64,000 nt of DNA from Sulfitobacter noctilucae (GTDB taxonomy: Bacteria > Pseudomonadota > Alphaproteobacteria > Rhodobacterales > Rhodobacteraceae): contig NZ_JASC01000014.1 of NCBI RefSeq assembly GCF_000622365.1, positions 1,736,001 to 1,800,000 of the forward strand. The letters are read 5' to 3'. This document shows positions 62,979 to 64,000 of the stretch, piece after piece. A program made the translations under genes and the position numbers. The notes under the pieces were generated by a model. It was not told the origin of the DNA, made no database searches, and saw nothing but the letters and a program-made list of their open reading frames with translations. How positions within the stretch are numbered: the first letter of the stretch is position 1; every line of letters starts with the position of its first letter.

Positions 62979-63884
62979 TTAGCTGTTGACCGCCTTGAGG
63001 GCGGGTCGTTTGTCTTCGGGGTCTTCTGCAGGGTCTGCCAGATCGATCCGAACAGTTTCGGGTGCATTGGTCTGGCCGGCCTCTGTTGGCTGTCCAGCCA
63101 GTTCCTTTGATCGCTTGCCAAGGAACTGGACCAAATGATTTCGGATCGCATAGTAGTTGGGGTGTTCCACGATTTCGGTCCGGTTGCGCGGGCGCGGAAT
63201 GGTGATTTCAACGCTTTCCGCCACGCGTGCATTCGGCCCGTTCGTCATTAGCAGGATGCGGTCGGCCAGCAGGATTGCTTCATCGATGTCATGGGTGATC
63301 ATGAAGACTGTTTGCTCCATCTGGCCCCAGATTTTCAGAAGCTCATCCTGAATTGTCCCGCGTGTTAGCGCATCGAGGGCGCCGAAAGGCTCATCCAGGA
63401 GCAGCAACTTGGGATGGTTGGCGAAGGCCCGTGCAATAGACACCCGCTGGCGCATGCCGCCCGACAACTGGCTCGGTTTGCGGTGGATCACATCGCCCTC
63501 AAGCCCCACCATCGCAAGAAACTTGGTGGCGTGTTCTTCGACTTGGCTTTTGGTCCATTCAGGATGGCGCGCTTTCACGCCGAACATGACGTTCTTCAAC
63601 GTCGTGAGCCACGGCAGCAACGAGTAGTTCTGGAACACTACCCCACGGTCAAGGCTTGGTCCCTTGACCTCTTGGCCATCCATAATCACAGCGCCGCTGG
63701 TCGGGTCGGCCAGACCCGCGAGGATGTTCATGATCGTAGATTTGCCGCAGCCAGAATGGCCAAGGATCACTACGAACTCGCCTTTCTCGACACCGAACGA
63801 GGCGTTTTCGAAGACGGTTAGCTCGCCGCCGGCACCGTCCGGGAACCGTTGGGTCAGCTTCTCGATACTTAGATACGGTTTCAT
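62979..63884 (-). CDS. cynD: Cyanate/nitrate-type ABC transporter ATPase
   Basis: The 301-residue ATPase belongs to the NrtD/SsuB/CynD group: Walker A LGHSGCGKSTIMNILAGL, Q-loop FQNYSLLPWLTTLKNVMFGV, signature LSGGMRQRVSIARAFA, Walker B LLLLDEPFGALDALTR and MITHDIDEAILLADRIL. The C-terminal tail (about 250-301) is Pro/Glu-rich and not part of the ATPase fold. The start at 63884 (MKPYLSIEKLTQRF) is preferred. It powers cyanate uptake judged by the cyanase gene next door. Confidence 0.9.
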   Translation of the reverse strand: MKPYLSIEKLTQRFPDGAGGELTVFENASFGVEKGEFVVILGHSGCGKSTIMNILAGLADPTSGAVIMDGQEVKGPSLDRGVVFQNYSLLPWLTTLKNVMFGVKARHPEWTKSQVEEHATKFLAMVGLEGDVIHRKPSQLSGGMRQRVSIARAFANHPKLLLLDEPFGALDALTRGTIQDELLKIWGQMEQTVFMITHDIDEAILLADRILLMTNGPNARVAESVEITIPRPRNRTEIVEHPNYYAIRNHLVQFLGKRSKELAGQPTEAGQTNAPETVRIDLADPAEDPEDKRPALKAVNS

Positions 63885-63894
63885 GAGATGCCCT

Positions 63895-64000
63895 TTATTC
63901 GGCGTAGGTGACACGGCGCTGCAGCACGCCGAACATCGCGTCCAGAAGCATGCCCACCACACCGATAACGAGGATTGAGAAAACGACGGAGGTCAGATCG
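63895..64000 (-). CDS. ABC transporter permease, C-terminal fragment
   Basis: Only the last 34 codons are in the window: DLTSVVFSILVIGVVGMLLD, then AMFGVLQRRVTYAE and TAA at 63895. The hydrophobic end plus AMFGVLQRRVTY matches the C-terminus of NrtB/SsuC/CynB permeases. It lies 10 bases ahead of the ATPase gene in the same direction; the remainder and a binding-protein gene should be to the right. Confidence 0.85.
   Translation of the reverse strand, partial: DLTSVVFSILVIGVVGMLLDAMFGVLQRRVTYAE

Noticed and set aside
1..64000. CRISPR arrays, rRNA genes, intact insertion sequences
   Set aside because: No regular spaced repeats, no rRNA core sequences and no intact transposase frame were found on either strand.

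Overview
The window is high-GC, densely packed chromosomal DNA that reads as a marine Rhodobacteraceae (roseobacter-type) alphaproteobacterium. The grounds are the betICB order with a choline sulfatase, the paired SLC13/RCK_C permeases, DUF1127 and DUF2927 proteins, a DUF2946-like/YcnI pair, and an 8-oxoguanine deaminase beside guanine deaminase. These are judgements from protein similarity and gene order; no database search was possible.

Layout. 1-3.2 kb: betI-betC-betB (glycine betaine synthesis from choline-O-sulfate), leaving the window on the left. 3.2-11.6 kb: exporters (two EamA, one LysE/ArgO), YebC, two convergent SLC13 anion permeases of identical length, and a YmdB-type phosphoesterase. 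11.6-15.4 kb: a DUF2946-like/YcnI copper-type pair between a 3' remnant of 5-formyl-THF cyclo-ligase and an intact copy coupled to mgtE. 15.4-19.5 kb: guanine deaminase, 8-oxoguanine deaminase, a HisN-type phosphatase and an XRE regulator. 20-24.6 kb: LysR/DUF1127 divergent pair, Bax-inhibitor-1 protein, rpmG, RNase P RNA, an amidase and an excalibur-type lipoprotein. 24.6-29.4 kb: gatCA, UPF0173, an NAD(P)-binding protein, tadA and rluB. 29.5-36.9 kb: a one-direction run (small membrane protein, XpaC, TelA, DUF2927 lipoprotein, SPFH-GYF protein, cytochrome b561, double zinc-ribbon membrane protein, nitroreductase, dtd) that looks like a membrane-stress module. 37-45 kb: a type I secretion operon with its own 1066-residue Ig-repeat adhesin. 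45.3-53.4 kb: a CocE-type hydrolase and a dipeptide-type ABC importer operon ending in a phosphodiesterase. 53.4-58.8 kb: HSL-type hydrolase, acyl-CoA synthetase, Kbp-like BON/LysM protein and an ABC exporter. 58.9 kb: tRNA-Gly(UCC).

From the tRNA to about 62 kb the DNA is decayed. A short-chain dehydrogenase, a UPF0149/SEC-C (YecA-like) gene and a tyrosine integrase each keep a nearly complete frame but carry internal stops and altered key residues, mostly explainable by G:C to A:T transitions. The right end holds an intact cyanate operon (permease fragment, ATPase, cyanase, DUF1348) running leftward.

The observations most worth following are the relic of a second cyclo-ligase gene, the nonsense-dominated decay block, the TelA/XpaC/SPFH/zinc-ribbon operon, and a BetI-like operator sequence that also appears upstream of the ABC importer operon. 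I found no CRISPR array, no intact insertion sequence and no intact prophage.
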